64,000 nt of DNA from Tubulanus polymorphus (GCF_964204645.1 NC_134026.1:992001-1056000), one strand, 5' to 3'. Shown: positions 34,293 through 46,827, numbered from the stretch's first letter. A program made the numbers and translations. The notes: generated from the sequence alone by a model not told the origin.

Positions 34293-35465
34293 AGAAAGAA
34301 TACGCCGTTTTGTGTGGAGGTAGGACAAAACAGCGGACTTTATACAAAACCTGTTTGACACGACTTAATAAGACTGCTTTAACTACGAATTATTCAAAAC
34401 GAAAAAAATATCATCTTCGAAAAAAGTTTTAGCCGGTTCATGAGAAAAGAGCCATAAAGGTAAGTTTCAAAGTGCTGATCCTCGTCACCGAGTTGAAAGC
34501 CATCGCTCGTTGTTGCACATTATTATTTGAACGTAACAGCTACAATACAACATCAGATTAACTATTCATGAAATTCTTCAATGAAAATCTCGTCCCCCTT
34601 GCGGCAGTTAGACCTATAACCTGATATCCATTTGACGAACTTGTTTTTTAGAAAACTGACAACACTGTTCCACTTATGAAGTGTTCATAATAAAAATACG
34701 ACGATATAATTACGTACAATACCTCGAGGCAGATTTCTGGAATTTTGACACTGGAAGAATAAATCTCTTACAAGAGTCTTTCTAAATTATGAATATACAC
34801 CTACATTTAGAAAGACGAGCTTTGCTACTGTACTACTTGATAACAGTTTGATCAATCCGCCTTCATGGCATTGAAGTGACAGGGCACAAATCTATTGAAT
34901 ATGACAGTCACGATATAGCACATAGATTGTTTTGTTAAAAGACATTTATCAAAAACAATTTCTCCAGGAGTCACATAACTGCACTGAAAATTACTTTCCA
35001 TCGCATCATCGCCGAGGAGATTGAAACCACGACTCGAGGCATTGTTTAAACTTACATTATGGGCTTTTTCGTAAATAATCGCATCAGTATGTTGACGCAT
35101 TATCCTCGAGTTATTGCTTTAAATTAGATTCTGGGGAAATTCATCTTTTCTGACTCGAAGGCCATGACCGTTACTATGACATTATACCGAATTGTCCTCA
35201 ATACAGATCAGACAAGATCCACAGCCACATTTTGAGGGATTAGCGATGAATAAAGAAATATTCTACATCTAGTTTTCATAACATTGCTGTCGAAATCAAC
35301 TCACAAAATATGGAAACCGATCTTAAATCTGACTTGATCAAAAAATACGCATAGCAACCGCTAAGATGAAAGCGTCAGTGGTAGCGTAGCAACCGTTTCC
35401 ACAGCGAACAAATAGAAATTTTAGGGAATGAACAAAATGTAAGTACAAACCGTCATTGAAAGGCA
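34293..35465. other. Spacer between PAN-domain gene and MGC-type gene
   Basis: 3' region of the PAN gene (AATAAA at 34689-34694) and AT-rich spacer. A minus frame at 34852-35100 begins with a short possible exon (MRQHTDAIIYEKAHN) ending at a GTAAGT, but I found no partner exon and do not call it. Confidence 0.4.
35381..35393 (+). promoter_or_regulatory. RFX X-box-like sequence upstream of the MGC-type gene
   Basis: GTAGCGTAGCAAC is close to the X-box consensus (GTNRCC, short spacer, RGYAAC) and a half-site GTTGC/GCAAC also occurs at 35352-35358. It lies 73 bp before the ATG at 35466. X-boxes mark ciliary genes. The left half-site is imperfect, so this is tentative. Confidence 0.3.
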
Positions 35466-35825
35466 ATGGGCTGCAATTTAAGCAGTACCGTATCACCGGT
35501 AGCCGAGGAACGCCACTCGCCATTAGTTCCCGATGCGCCTCCAGATCCCGAGTTAACCGCAGTTACAGACGAGAAGCGTTCAACATCGTCTCATCAATCG
35601 ATCAATCAGCAACAATTCTGGACAGAAGCGGCTCCATCAAAAAGCACGGTAGATCCTATCGGCGATCAGTTCGTAGCCAGAACTGGCGTACCTAGTGAGG
35701 AAATATTCCGAAAAACAACCAGCAGAACCAAACGAATCTGTTCTATGAAACCGAACGTGATGTCCATCCCCGAAACAGCAGATTCTAACATTCCTCAAAA
35801 GGAAGAAGGTACTTTCGAGAAATAG
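35466..35825 (+). CDS. Short protein with N-myristoylation/palmitoylation signal
   Basis: 119 residues in one exon, from ATG 35466 to TAG. An in-frame stop lies three codons upstream, which supports this start. The protein begins MGCNLSS: glycine 2 and serine 6 fit the N-myristoyltransferase rule, and cysteine 3 is a likely palmitoylation site, so membrane attachment is inferred. The rest is hydrophilic, rich in Ser, Pro, Thr and Glu, without domains or cysteine pairs, and looks disordered. Codon use resembles that of the neighbouring genes. An AATAAA at 35999-36004 sits 175 bases past the stop. Many ciliary and signalling proteins have this kind of N-terminus; I do not recognise the family. 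Confidence 0.6.
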   Translation: MGCNLSSTVSPVAEERHSPLVPDAPPDPELTAVTDEKRSTSSHQSINQQQFWTEAAPSKSTVDPIGDQFVARTGVPSEEIFRKTTSRTKRICSMKPNVMSIPETADSNIPQKEEGTFEK

Positions 35826-37100
35826 ATTTGCGAAACGACTGTAACATTAACGTTGTTAAGTATTTATACATAAACTATCTAAAACATGGTGTTCTATTTA
35901 AGACATTTATTCATGTAACTGCCACGGTTTGTATCGTATTGAAAGTAATAAGATAGAAAACGATACATAAAAGAATGATACGTTGTTTAGTTTATGGAAT
36001 AAATGCGAACAGATTACAAATCGTGGCAACAGGTGGTGATTATAATGAGGGAAACTGTTGATGGATTATAGTGATCAATGATAGCGAATAGTGAACGAGT
36101 AAATTATCAATTTATCATTTCAGTTGTATTATGTTCTACGATGATCACTTCACCTTCTCAGTTTGAGGTAAAAACTGAAACATTGGACGAAGAAAAAAAT
36201 CGTGATTGAAGAATTCTAATCGTTCCACGTGTTTACATTCACCCGTAAGAATTATATCTATAGAGCTAACAATATTTTTTCATAAGATTCGTAGTTGTAT
36301 TTTAGTTTGCCTGGTCATTTCGTCGGCGTTCTTCAGTCGGCATTTTATTAGAAAATGATGAAGATTGACTTGACAAGTCAAGCCTCGGGGTAATCATCGA
36401 CGATTCCACGCCACAACCGTAACCGAGGCGTCAAAACAGTTCGAAAACGTATTGATTGTAACGTCAATTGTGATAGATCGCTGTACTGTCCTTTCATGCC
36501 GGGTCACTCGAGGTCGTTACTGCCACGATACAGCATCAGGAGACATCACTCGTTTTTTCATTATCGACGATAGTTGTACGTAGTTCTCGGTGCGATATAA
36601 ATGTGCTTTGTAAGGGTTATTTCAACGAGTCTCGAAGCGAACTAATTATGCAGAAGCACTCGTTAGAAATGAGGAGTTTTTCGCTTATCAAACCTCACTT
36701 TTAATGTACCCCCGTACAAATATTGTAACCGAGAGTAAAATGATTTCAGCGCGTTGAAACGGATCATTTCAGCAGCTAGGGAGAGCAGACTGTTTTCCAA
36801 TACGGCATTTTACAGTATACTGGTAACACGATATCACAACAGTATATGTTCGAATTAGTCTTATTTATTCGCGCTATGATTTATTTTTGTATAGAATTTT
36901 ACCTAAATCAATTGATAAACAGTTTATATTATACAGTATAAGTATAATATCGTTAGAGTAGGTACTGATGATATATTGATATTAGATTAAATACTGCGTT
37001 GGAAAAAAAGGCCTTAGAAAAAGAAAGAAAATATCTTGAAAATCTGAATAGGGAAATAAGTAGACAAATAATTGGGGGGGATCAACATAATAACGAATAA
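35826..37100. other. Spacer, no gene seen
   Basis: 3' region of the MGC-type gene (AATAAA at 35999-36004), then AT-rich sequence with short GC-richer patches near 36350-36540. No open frame with motif or splice support on either strand. Confidence 0.45.
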
Positions 37101-37186
37101 GGACCCAGTTCCACGTTGTGAGTTCGAGTTAAAATCAGTTTATTTCCAATGTTTTAAATTTAACTCAGAACTGTGGAACTGGGTCC
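37101..37186. mobile_element. Short foldback element, GGACCCAGTTCCAC family, copy 2
   Basis: Left arm GGACCCAGTTCCAC plus TGTGAGTTCGAGTTAAA; right arm TTTAACTCAGAACTGTGGAA plus CTGGGTCC. About 86 bp in all, no coding capacity. The right end supplies the final codons and stop of the minus-strand coding-like exon 37165-37509, so that exon's end may have been altered by the insertion. Confidence 0.6.
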
Positions 37187-37509
37187 AGTTCTTTCTCTGA
37201 TCGAGCATTGGAGATGTATTCTAGTTTAGGCGTGTAAGGTTGAACTCTGGCGGAAACTCGAGAAAGTTTTAAATCAGTGAAATTGCAATAAATCCGTTTG
37301 ATCCACGTTTTCACGGATTGTTTTTGTTGGATCGTGATTGTGTAGAAAGGATTTCGTTGTTTGATGAAATACAGTTCGTCTTCTGCGGAGTGTTCCGAGA
37401 ATCCGCTGAGACTCATTGTCAGCCGGTATACTCGAGGGAATAACAACCGGATGAAATCGCATTGGCCCCGAAGTCGAGACGTATTTTCAAACAAAATACG
37501 AATTAATTC
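37165..37509 (-). CDS. Isolated coding-like terminal exon, PH-domain-like, partial
   Basis: On the minus strand a clear acceptor (AATTTCTAG, ending at 37510) opens a frame of 114 residues to a TGA at 37165. Codon choice looks like genuine coding sequence. The order of a charged helix (DELIRILFENTSRL), strand-like stretches (FIRLLFPRVYRLTM; NPFYTITIQ) and a helix KQSVKTWIKRI resembles the C-terminal half of a pleckstrin-homology domain, whose last helix carries a conserved tryptophan. The final residues (LDPVPQF) come from the foldback element at 37101-37186, so the natural end has been captured or replaced. No upstream exons were recognised on the minus strand within 10 kb. It may be the end of a gene with long introns, or a pseudogene. 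Confidence 0.42.
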   Translation of the reverse strand, partial: ELIRILFENTSRLRGQCDFIRLLFPRVYRLTMSLSGFSEHSAEDELYFIKQRNPFYTITIQQKQSVKTWIKRIYCNFTDLKLSRVSARVQPYTPKLEYISNARSEKELDPVPQF

Positions 37510-39941
37510 ATCCTAGAAATTTGTCATTAACTGCTGTGAAACGGCGTTAGATTTTACATTCTCGGGGAAGCTTAAATTAACAACTTTGACCCGTCGGCAA
37601 TTATTAACTTGGTTTTATCAAATTTCGTATGAAAACTAGTGCTTTGATAATGGCAGTTTGCGCATTTAACGCTTGTCACGCGCGCGTTTCACCAGGGTGA
37701 AATGTCGACTTGTAAACCGTCATTCATTTTTCGCTGCTGTAGGGAATTTCGAATTTGATATCAATAGTGAAACAGTCGATGCCTGATTGTGTCAATAACA
37801 GATACATCACGTAATCATAAAATTCATCTTCAGTTTGGCCGAACATCATCTACACTTTCGATCGATGCGGTCATATGAAACTTGGAAAACTCTCGATTCA
37901 TAAATTGAGATTAGAAATAACAAGAACAATTGTGAATTGTGCATTTATTTTCTAATTAGATATATTTCAAAACTTTTTTGATGCATTTTGATAATTTGTT
38001 TGATAAAATGTGCACTACGTCATCAATATTTCTGCGCTAGACTGGTTGCCGGGCAATTCAATTATCGATATATTCAAATCCAAAATAACTTTATTGATTC
38101 TAAATATTATTTAATCTATATTTCATGATTCATTGTCGACAATATAAAGCGATATATTCTCAAAGCGTAGATAAACTTTCGAGTTAATTTTCTTGTTTAA
38201 ACTGCACTTGGAAAACTCTTGATCCACATAAATTGAGGGTTTCACAAAATTACAGTGACGTTTTTCGTTCCTAAAAAAAGTGGAGACTTATGTTCGTATA
38301 AAGGTATACGAAAAGATGAAGTAAACAGTTTCCGTTTAAAGCTGTATGTAAAGAGCTGCCTGTATAATCAGTAACGCAGTCGCACTGTCTGGTAATCACA
38401 GACACGCGGCTTTAGAATGTGAGTTGACACAAGTAAATAAGAGAAACATTTCGACCAATTTTTCGTGTCAATCGCGGCCTGATGAGGCTTAAATAGAGAC
38501 GTGATTACTAACGTTTATTTGACCGATTCACTAACTATAGATTCTGATCATAAAACCGCTTCAAAGTGAAGGGTATAATAAAGCATCCTGCATTTACTGA
38601 GAGAAGGCTCAAATCTAAATCCCCTTACACCGGAAAGCCATTATTCGACGGCGGGGATAGCTGGTCAGACTTTCCGACCGAGGACCGAACTAATGGATTT
38701 TATAGATTTGTTAGAAAATATTGTTTATGCCTCTCACATGAAAACATGCAATCGTCGGATTATTCCACGGGGAAAAGGGTCTAAAAATGAGTTAAGCGCT
38801 CGCGTGATGATAATGAAGCCGTGTGAATCGCTACGTCACGCGAATGCACTTAAAACCCCCTTTTTAAAACGATGACGATGGCATCACCCGCGTAGAAATC
38901 CAGCACCGGATGCTGCTGTAGCACTCGAACGTTGAACTTAATTAGAAGGTGAAAACCTGATGTTAGAAACGTTGTGGACTCTAAAGAATTTTCAATTTTT
39001 GAACATAAGTCTTCGATTGTGGTATTTCGCTTTTTTGTTAGATTTGATTCCTCGATTTACACACACGTGACCATCTCACATAAAATGTTTGGAAATGCCT
39101 CGACAGCAGAACTGCAAGAAATCAAAGGTTTATGATGATTAGATCTTGTGTCTAACTACGTGATACATGTCGAGCGTGTTAACTTCTGTCTCGTTGCAAG
39201 TTAACTTTTCTAGTCCGCTAGTAGATGTTTTTTCATCTATCGTTCTATCGTTGGGATGGAGCTAAGTGCCTACAAAGTCTATAGTCACAACCCGTGTGCG
39301 TCGTATTAAGGTATATTATAATACCCGTTACATGTTAAACACATCGAACACACGAATTAATATCTACGCATACGTGATATGAACTAGAGCGGAAAAATAG
39401 TAATTACACATGTAGTTCAAGGTAAAAACATTGTCATTTAATATAAATTGCAAATTAGACAATCTCTTTTCTAGGAGCTCGGATTATTATTGAAATATGC
39501 TCACGATAAAGACTTTTGTCGGGACCTTGGGAGTTCTAATGTTTGCTTAAGTCTCCGATGTCATCAAGTTGGGAATAAAACCGTAACATCCAAAACCTTC
39601 CTTTTTGCAGTTTATAATTGATCTATGACGTACACAAACAAATCATCAACGGTAGTTTTCACTAGAAATGCTGCCGGTCACCTTCCCTAGCGTAGCATGT
39701 GAAGTGCTTTGGTAATATGCTGTTGAAATGATCACTTAACAGTTAATTGGAGCTTAAGAAGCCATAAACATGACATGACGTATCGAGATTGAAGGTTATA
39801 CGAAGCCGATGGTCACGGTACCTTTACTAGATTAATGCATTTTTATGTTCTGACTGATGATATATTGCCTATTACAAACGTCTATGTCGCATAATTGGCT
39901 AAAGGTACTCGGGGCTGCTGAGCCGTACTAAACACGTGTAA
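37510..39941. other. Gene-poor spacer
   Basis: AT-rich sequence. A third copy of the AGACTGGTTGCC dispersed motif lies at about 38039. Open frames at 38566-38784 and 38693-38875 overlap and have no motif. Nothing else recognised. Confidence 0.4.
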
Positions 39942-40222
39942 GACGTATAGCTATGAGGAGAGAATCCCACAATGATAATAAAAAGTCCGAAAATGAAACT
40001 TCGAGATAGTAGTTTATTTCAACGTTTCGACTATATCCTAATAGTCATCTTCAGGAATAAGATCGCATTATTCCTGAAGATGACTATTAGGATATAGTCG
40101 AAACGTTGAAATAAACTACTATCTCGAAGTTTCATTTTCGGACTTTTTATTATCATTGTGGGATTCTCTCCTCATCGCGTCAACACGGATATTGTGTTCT
40201 ACCTATCGTGACGTATAGCTAT
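39942..40222. mobile_element. Foldback inverted dimer with hammerhead-like cores, flanked by 13-bp target duplication
   Basis: The direct repeat GACGTATAGCTAT flanks the element at 39942-39954 and 40210-40222. Inside (39955-40209) two copies of one repeat lie head to head: arms of about 107 bp each are almost perfect complements around a loop near 40060. The right copy has CTGAAGA (40074-40080), a perfect stem (GACTAT/ATAGTC), GAAAC (40100-40104), TTTCATTTTCGGACT, ATCATTGTGGGATTCTCTCC and ACACGGATATTGTGTTCT. The left copy is truncated after GGATTCTC. The variable-length target duplication and hammerhead-like core suggest a Penelope-like retroelement derivative. Confidence 0.6.
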
Positions 40223-40225
40223 AGT

Positions 40226-40531
40226 TTTAATACACACATCTACACGACATCTAGATCTACTGGCTCAGAAGAAGTCATAGAAACCCCACAACTTCCAAAA
40301 CGATTTTCCGGCGCTGGTGAATATGATAAAATGCCGTTAACAGATAGTCACGACACGCACGTCAACGACAAACTACAAACTATGATTGATCATGAAAAAT
40401 ATTCAAATCTAGAAATAAGAAAAACTAAAAGCACAACTGAGGATGTTGCGCCGACATCAGCGACAGTCACACGGGTAAAATTGATCGCTTCGATTATTTT
40501 CCTGATCATTTTGTCGTTGAATCCAAGTTGA
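40226..40531 (+). CDS. Coding-like last exon with possible C-terminal membrane anchor, partial
   Basis: Open in frame to a TGA at 40529-40531, with no convincing ATG at the 5' side; an internal ATG is at about 40328. The reading has mostly hydrophilic sequence (GSEEVIETPQLPKRFSG, KMPLTDSHDT) and ends with a hydrophobic stretch VKLIASIIFLIILSL just before the stop, as in tail-anchored or type I membrane proteins. The foldback element at 39955-40209 sits directly upstream. The upstream exon was not found. Possibly the end of a split gene, possibly chance. Confidence 0.3.
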   Translation, partial: FNTHIYTTSRSTGSEEVIETPQLPKRFSGAGEYDKMPLTDSHDTHVNDKLQTMIDHEKYSNLEIRKTKSTTEDVAPTSATVTRVKLIASIIFLIILSLNPS

Positions 40532-40689
40532 AATATGCACGTAATTGTTTCAAGGTTTGTTTTCTTTTCATATCAAAGAAGGAAATATAGGAATGATACA
40601 TAAAACGTGAGCGAAGATGTGAACTTATTGAGGAAACATATTTCAAGCGACGTTTACTCTTTTACTCGTGAACTTTACATCTTTGTCTG

Positions 40690-40740
40690 AAATCATTGTC
40701 TCGCGTATTCATCAAACACGGATATTGTGTATCTTTATGA
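40690..40740 (+). mobile_element. Truncated Penelope-like 3' end
   Basis: AATCATTGTCTCGCGTATTC followed by AACACGGATATTGTGTATCT matches the distal end of the right arm of the element at 39955-40209. No core remains. Confidence 0.4.
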
Positions 40741-40906
40741 CCTTTGACCAGTTTGATTCCGATCTATCCTAACAACCGCGAAAAGAGAAATATATATACA
40801 TATATATACTCGTCGCTGTGAATAGTTTTTTTGGTTAAATAGGTACCGAGGAAATGAGAGTTCTGTCGTGCATACGTCTTACTTATTAAAGAATGGTAGC
40901 TGTGCC

Positions 40907-40909
<3 letters not shown>

Positions 40910-40973
<64 letters not shown>
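40910..40973. repeat. (GA)n microsatellite
   Basis: An uninterrupted run of about 31 GA units. The minus-strand open frame across it is an artefact. Confidence 0.95.
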
Positions 40974-40974
<1 letters not shown>

Positions 40975-43900
40975 ATTCCCGTCGTGTCGTGATTTGGTCA
41001 TTTAGAACCGCTATTCGTAGAGATAAAGACTGTGCTTAGTGGCGGTTACTAAATTATTCAAACTAAGCCACTCACACAACGAAAGAAATGCCCTGTAACG
41101 ATCAGTCACCTTTTTCAGCATATACCACACTTCAGCCAAAAAATGTCCTATTGAATATTTTTGTCTATTCGGGTCTAGGTTCGTATCGAGTCTTGAAATC
41201 CCACTGAGGGAGGATGTATGTCTGTATGGATGTGGAAACTTTCCGTAACTTTTGTGAATATAATTATTTACGCAGACGTGATTAGAACATGATTAACTCA
41301 TTAATTCAACGACGGTTCGCTGGATATAGTTATAATTAAGTAACTTTATTTCTAAAAAGAGACTGCTCGTTAACTTACTGTAACAGTGTTTTCTGAAGTT
41401 GAGAATAGAGGCTTTCTATGCACCATTAGACACGCAAATAATGCATAAGAACGGTCGCGTGGAGTGACAGTGAGTTTTTCAAACTAATGAGCTACAGAGG
41501 AAGAGACCACTGCGATTTCAGTCAGACGCTCAGACGCTTCGAGTCTGACTTTGATACATCGCCACAGATATAATTAACCCTGTAAAAATTGAACGAACAT
41601 CCCGGTCGGGGGTCCTCCTCGGTAAGACCCTCAAACCGGAGCTATTTATCGTGGTAACCTTGAAATATAACGCCGAGACTCTTCGACAGTCTCTACAGCA
41701 CAACAATACATCGCGTCCCTGAAGGTTGCCAGTTTTTAGGATAAAGATACACAATACAGAAAAACAAGTCTAAAAAGAATCCTTCAGCTTACATATGGAT
41801 TCAATGTTTTGACTTTATCCTATAATAGTAAACTTCTGGAATATTAAGATGACTGAAAATCCAGTGAACATTTTATTATGATATTATCATAATAACACAG
41901 ATTTGAGTGTTCCATCGAGATTACAATGTACATAATAACAATGGCACACCATCCACTGGGTTAATCTTGATGTTTACTAATCGCGAAAAATCACACATTT
42001 TCTTCTGTACGGTTTATGGTTACAGGTCTAGCCGCTATTCAGCACGCGAATAATCAACTTTATGTGTTGCGCCGTTACATTTTCATTCAATTAATTACCT
42101 TACCGTTGATATACAGTCGAAATGTTTGCAACCGAGCTGAGAAAATTGCGTGTTTGCGACCAATGTTGATCGATACTACGAGGAGAAAAGCCGTCGGGAA
42201 CTGCTCGGACCTAACTTCAATTTCACGCCACTAGAATTGTATGATTACATTTGGTTGCTCCAAAATGCGAATAAATAACAGAAAGTCCTAAGACTGATAA
42301 TTTAGCGTGTACCAGCGCTATGACACACTGAACTCGTATAGACAATGGATATGATTCGATTAGAGGTAAACTGGAAGAAGCTACTCTGATAAGTCCTATA
42401 GATATTAGACATATAGAGCGCAGTCTAATTGATGCAGTGTCCACTTGGACTAAAGGCAGCTCGTAAGACGAAACTAATTCTTTTTGATTAGTTTCTGATG
42501 ATATTGGCGTTTGTATCAGGCTATGAATGTTCGTGTATTCCCTACTTATATACGAAATCTTCTATCACATATTGAGCCCTATGTCTGGGTGTAACTAAAG
42601 AATTTTTATAATATTCAGTATGCGATGATGTTGGTTTCTTATTTGGTTCGTTAAGACTTGAATAACACGTATAAGTGGAAGTATAAAAATGGTGGTTGTA
42701 TTGAATAACCATATCAGCAGGTCTTTTTTCAATAAATCATTTATTCTCAGAGCCTGGGAAAAGCGAAAGATATTCACGTCCCGGAAAGAAGCTTAATGAT
42801 ATTGCACTTGTTTTTTTCTTACTTAATGAACTTTTGTAGACGGGAAGTTTATCACATTATGCATTAGTAGGTAAAGCATACATGCATGAAGGGTTCATAA
42901 TCATCTCGTGTCAGCTATAGCCGACTAGTAGTTCCTGAAAAATGTTTCTGGTATTCAAATTCCGAAACATTAATAATCCTCGCATTCTTATCTTCGGCCA
43001 TATTGCCAACATGTTTTATTATTCAGTAAGTGAACGACATATAAGATTGTTTGCGCGGTATAACGAAGGTACATCGTGTATATACGAAGTGTGTAGAGTT
43101 GCGATAGCGGGGCCTGCCAGACGACTTCTTTTTCTAACTATCAAGTATAGATGATCGTGAAGGTCGGAATCGTTATCTCCGTATCGCTTATAGTGACAAC
43201 TGCTGCCAATTCTCAGGGGCTTGATTTCGTCGACCGCTTTGTGGTGTGACGGCGAAAAAAAAACGCTTCAAAAGGAATTAGCAAACAATATTCGTTCGTA
43301 TTTTTACGACATGCTAGTGGCTAATCGAATATTTATGTGCCCGGACCGTTATTGTCGAGCTTTGAAATTGTAGCATCGTGGGTTTCTTTTTTCTCGGCGA
43401 AACCGCCGTCAAAAAGAATGAAGTCATACGATAGATAGATATCTGTTACTCTTAGGGATGAATAAAACTAGTAAATTGAGAAAGCAGCAGATATTCTGAT
43501 AGCGAGTCGTAGGCCCCCGCGTCTTGTTTTACGACCTCGGGTTCTAATGGAATCGGAAATGAAATGTCCAGACGTGTCAAACTAATGCTTTTAACTGGCT
43601 TCCACAATGAATCTTTAGCGTTGAAAAAAGGAAGAGCCAGGAGTGACTCCTAACATGTACGTATGTCGAAATTCCTCTCATCTTCAAAAAGAAATTTGGA
43701 ACGAACTGTAAACGCATTATACAACTAATTAAACAACGAAAGAGGTGACAATAGTTTATATCATTCATCATTTCTATTACATTTTAAACGTTACATCTAC
43801 CGAAAGCTGGCTCGCGTGTAAGAACAGGTTTCATATTTATTATCACGAGCGATGTCTACTACTGACATTTCGTTTCCTGATGCAAAAATCTCTCCAAGCA

Positions 43901-46827
43901 TTCTCTCGTCTTGTGACCACAAGCGTTGATTGGAAAACATCGCATTCCCGGATGCTTGTTACACACCGTATCTAGTAGTTTCCAGACAGATCCCATTTGC
44001 TTAATTGACGTGACGAATCCACCTGCACTATTTTTTTTGTTTGCCCAAAGATTTCTACCCGAAACGCTTGATTTTCTGGCCTTTCGTGCAACTGCTGATA
44101 CCCATCACGAGTTCATTTACACGACTAACGAACCCTTATCGAATTACAGCATTTCCTACACAGTTCTCTTACTAAACAAGACCTCCAGGAACAAGGAACA
44201 AGTTCAAAAGTTTTGAGTTAGAATAAGAATAATTTTGCCCAAAGTTGTCGAACAGGGTCCAGAAATTGAAGAATTTACAATTTGTTATATTGAAAATGAA
44301 AAGATGTCGCAAAAATGAATTGGTATCAAATCAGTATAGACTAACTCGAATTTTCATTGTCTTTTGGAAATAATTTCGAATATTTAAAGATTGTTCTTCA
44401 GTCGCAAAATCTTTGAAATACGATCCGCGTTGGTTTAAAAGCCATTTTAATATCCGGAAACAAACTTGAGATTAATAGCTTTTAAGAAATACGGAGGTCG
44501 CAATACTCGATCGTATCAACACGATTCTTCGTGATGATTCAAAATCAACATTTGTCGAGAAATTTTCATTTCATTCACGAAGTGCCATTAAATCGATTCA
44601 ACAAATGCGTAAAACACATAACTCAAACGCGAACAACTCACGAACCGTCACACCTCTTCAGAAATCCGAGAACCAACATCACCGGTTCTATTACACCGGG
44701 CAAACAGGGGCCGTCTAAACTCATTTTTGAAATAATGAATTTTCGACGTGACATGAGGTGAATTCGGCTGTAGCGGAAACATCAGGCAGCTGATATTCTC
44801 ATCTTGAGATTATCAATAATAAAACGATCCACAGCGTTTTCAATTTTCTCGTATTATGAGCTCGCATGTTTGTGGAAATTTAAGCGCTGGTGCACGCGAT
44901 CGCCTAATGAGAAGGAGGAGGAGGCAGGAGAGACAGGTAGATAGGAGTTGAAAATGACGAAAAACACCTGAAATAAACGTGTTCTCGAATAATAGACGCA
45001 TTCAAAGTTACACGATGATAAAAAAACTTTTTATGCTTAGTCGCAAGACTCGTCGTGACGGTTAAAACCGATTTCCCCTGGATAAAAGCGATGACGCTGG
45101 ACCGCTGAAGTTTTTACACCTTCCTAAAGCCGCGTAGTAGATTTTTTGTATCGACGTAATCTGATACTACTTGGATTTTTCTTAACTAATCCCTGCTGTG
45201 TTATAGATCGCAGCGTCGCCGGAACTGTGTGGTCATCTCATGTAAACAACTCGCGTCTTTCTCGTGAAATCTTTGGCGAAATTTTTTGCTTTTTGGACGC
45301 GATTTCGGATCTTGTAACAGGAGATAGCCGTTAGTTTTGGCGTAGATTCTGTCCATTATCAAGTTTTTGAGAAATCGGTAACAGAAGAAAATATCAGGCT
45401 GAAACTGGCTTCCAGAATGTTCAGATTTTACTTACCAAATCGCCTTTCACTTCAATGTCACCGCCAACTAGACAGAATTAGGTGATTACACAGATTCTCT
45501 GTCGAACATTTTGTCCGTGAATAATAAAAACGAGCAGGTGTTGTCATTAGACTTCAGAGTTAGGATCTTAGAACAGATTCTTAATTACAATTCAGGTTTC
45601 CGCGGCGCTCTGCGGGGAAGCGCTATAAATCACTTCATTTCAAATACAGATTGTGCCGCGCAGCTATTACACCAGTTTATTAACACATCTTGAAAATCTG
45701 ATGAGGCTGGCAATCTAATTACTCTCCGTCGACGTGTCGGTCGAGTGCGGTCGGGTGGTGGTAGGTTTCAATATTTCTTTTTTTTTTAAGCGTGGATATT
45801 AAGTGTCAAGAAAATGCTACGAAGAGAATGTGATAAAGGTGAATTCAGGGGGGGCGCAAGGGTCTGGTCTCCTCTAAGAAATGACAAGATTTTCTTTTAT
45901 CCATCCGGCTTCTGTGTCATGATTCATGATCAAAATTTTGTTTGGAATGTCTAGAAATGACCTAAGAATACCCTTGAATATTGATATTTCCTGGATTCCT
46001 TTTCATTTCTTCCTTCGTCGGGATGTCTCTATTAATCCGAAAAGGTGCCCTAAATATATCAATCCCCCTCAATTAACTGTAGATCAGTCGAAACAACAGT
46101 CTGGAAATGGTCGACCACGGGATGAGCTCGGTTGTTTTAAAATTGATGGCTGACACGAACTAACTATAGTGCGTTCGGTTATTAGTTAGTTGACTAACTA
46201 CGAAAAGCGAAAATCAACCTCGAGCGAAGAAGCATTTTCTTTGTATCTAAATATCACAATGAAAACAACTGCATTTATTCATTCAAAATTCCCTGTCGAT
46301 TTTTGACCAAAAAATGGTTTAATGGTCGTCCGTCTTATTCATTTGATTGGTAGATTTGATTTTATTTGATTTGATTTGATCTGATTCGAATCCCTTACGA
46401 ACTCACCTCACCTGCCTGGAGCGAAACCGGGGAGAGGGGTTAAAATATATGCGTAGATCTGTATAGTAAAACTGAGATTCCGGCGGTAGGTTTAATGTGT
46501 GGTCTCCTAAAAAAGCCCAACTTCATCATCCTGCTAACATAACATGCCATAAAAGAAAACATTCCACGAAAAATATCCGACATGATCAATTTGTGATTGT
46601 AGATAACATCAATTTACTATAACGGACACGCGCGGTAGATGAGGGACCGGGAGTGATTGATAAATCTGTGTATTGCCTGACTGCAACAATTCAACAATTC
46701 ATCTCCGATATCCCTTATAAAGGACCGGATATCGTTACCGTGTAATTTCGAGTTTTAAATAAGTGATAATTAATCATCACATGCGCCGCGGTTATTCGGG
46801 ACTCGATCAGTCGCGTATTCGTCGAGG
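40974..46827. other. Gene-poor spacer
   Basis: About 5.9 kb without a gene I can support. A decayed copy of the Penelope-like core (AATGTTTTGACTTTATCCT, then AACTTCTGGAAT) is at about 41803-41850. A degenerate (TTGAT)n run is near 46350-46380. The open frames in this interval (for example 42016-42234, 43926-44216, 45146-45334) have no recognisable motifs. Confidence 0.4.

Noticed and set aside
34852-35100. Minus open frame with a GTAAGT inside
   Set aside because: Possible mini-exon of 15 codons, but no partner exon and no motif.
38470-38510. CCTGATGAGGC, hammerhead-like start
   Set aside because: No GAAA partner follows at a workable distance.
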